From Candidatus Pacebacteria bacterium UBA6188 (lineage in GTDB: Bacteria; Patescibacteriota; Microgenomatia; UBA1400; PJMF01), in the NCBI GenBank assembly GCA_002422765.1, contig DITI01000027.1, forward strand, positions 5,697 through 11,415: 5,719 nucleotides of DNA. Direction: 5' to 3'. The position numbers and the translations under genes were made by a program. Numbering within the stretch: position 1 is the first letter of the stretch; the number at the start of each line of letters is the position of its first letter. This document shows positions 5,444-5,719 of this stretch, one piece after another. The notes under the pieces were generated by a model. It worked only from the letters and a program-made list of their open reading frames with translations. It was not told the origin of the DNA and made no database searches.

Positions 5444-5719
5444 TGTTCTTTTCCCGTCGTTTTAGTTTGTTTGGTTTGTTGTTGATGTTGGTTGGGTTTG
5501 GTTTTTTTAAATTTTCTTTTTTTGCAAATGCAGTTGACTGTGATTCTGAAGAATCTTGTGGAATGGAAATAGAAAAACTTAAAAAAGATCTTGAAGCGTC
5601 AACTAATGCCACAACTCCACTTGAAAAACAAGTTGAAAGCTTTGAAGCCCGTATAAATTCTGCCAGAACTGGCATTGCCAAGGCAAAACAGCAAGCTGAA
5701 GACTTGTCGCTTAGTATTA
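5443..5719 (+). CDS. Exported coiled-coil protein, probable EnvC/M23-type murein hydrolase N-terminus, 3' partial
   Basis: The frame runs off the right edge with 92 codons visible. ATG 5443 is the first start after an in-frame TAG at 5428-5430. Residues 1-30 are a signal peptide (MFFSRR, a Leu/Phe/Gly-rich core, cleavage likely after FANA). The mature protein starts with a short acidic Cys-containing patch (VDCDSEESCGM, 31-41). From about residue 42 it is a Lys/Glu/Gln-rich amphipathic helix (EKLKKDL, EKQVESFEARI, KAKQQAEDLSL). This order, signal then Cys/acidic patch then long coiled coil, is typical of EnvC-like activators and M23 metallopeptidases in these bacteria, in which the peptidase domain follows the coil. 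No catalytic part is inside the window, so the enzyme assignment is inference. The gene is divergent from the pilin cassette and shares its promoter region. A reverse-strand open frame over 5427-5681 is a shadow of this gene. Confidence 0.72.
   Translation, partial: MFFSRRFSLFGLLLMLVGFGFFKFSFFANAVDCDSEESCGMEIEKLKKDLEASTNATTPLEKQVESFEARINSARTGIAKAKQQAEDLSLSI

Noticed and set aside
5435..5485. Short out-of-frame ATG within the leaderless element (a 16-codon frame), with a similar one at 3569 before the lytic gene
   Set aside because: Both ATGs arise from the -10 box followed by G; if transcription starts at the main start codon they are not in the mRNA.
5427..5681. Minus-strand open frame of 84 codons at the right end
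   Set aside because: The opposite strand encodes a signal peptide and coiled coil with a promoter-like start; this frame runs across the divergent promoter region and has no features of its own.
1..5719. CRISPR array, tRNA, rRNA, transposase or attachment site
   Set aside because: No spaced repeats, cloverleaf arms, rRNA cores or mobile-element proteins were found; nearly all bases lie in the five genes.

Overview
The window looks like chromosomal DNA from a Candidate Phyla Radiation (Patescibacteria) bacterium, most likely a Microgenomates-type lineage. This is inferred from protein style, not from a marker gene. The clues are a two-helix VirB2/TrbC-like pilin whose tail (Trp-Thr-Ala-x-Gly-Cys-Ile-Pro, a Gly-Asp-Pro loop, ending Ile-Pro-Gly-Phe-Gly) is the form I associate with that group, very large exported proteins with no familiar N-terminal domain, and a DHH-like protein without its catalytic motifs. 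The standard bacterial code fits: TGA ends the largest gene and no reading frame needs it as sense.

Layout, left to right. (1) Bases 1-671, plus strand: the 3' part of a degenerate DHH-family protein, running in from outside the window. (2) Bases 631-3561, minus strand: a 976-residue exported protein with a lysozyme/lytic-transglycosylase-like domain near its C-terminus; its 3' end overlaps gene 1 tail to tail by 41 bases. (3) Bases 3589-4497, minus strand: a secreted, membrane-anchored protein with three tandem six-cysteine modules followed by a VirB2-like two-helix pilin unit. (4) Bases 4502-5383, minus strand: a second VirB2-like pilin with a different, larger ectodomain, four bases upstream of gene 3. 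(5) Bases 5443-5719, plus strand, divergent and cut by the window end: signal peptide plus start of a coiled coil, resembling the N-terminus of EnvC-like / M23 murein hydrolases. Gene-free DNA is limited to short spacers, the longest being the 59-base divergent promoter region; no gene-free stretch reaches 300 bases.

Together, genes 4, 3 and 2 look like a cell-surface cassette related to type IV secretion: two membrane-anchored pilin-type proteins and a VirB1-like wall-opening enzyme, with a second wall-remodelling candidate transcribed divergently. No VirB4, VirB6 or coupling ATPase lies in the window, so assignment to a complete secretion, conjugation or uptake machine is inference.

The most unusual regulatory signal is a 19-base element, TTAGTATRATGRAGRCRTG, that ends on the start codon of both gene 2 (minus strand) and gene 5 (plus strand). 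It places a -10 hexamer exactly six bases before the start codon, which predicts leaderless mRNAs. Gene 4 has a weaker version with the same spacing. Gene 3, internal to an operon, instead has a normal Shine-Dalgarno sequence embedded in the end of gene 4.
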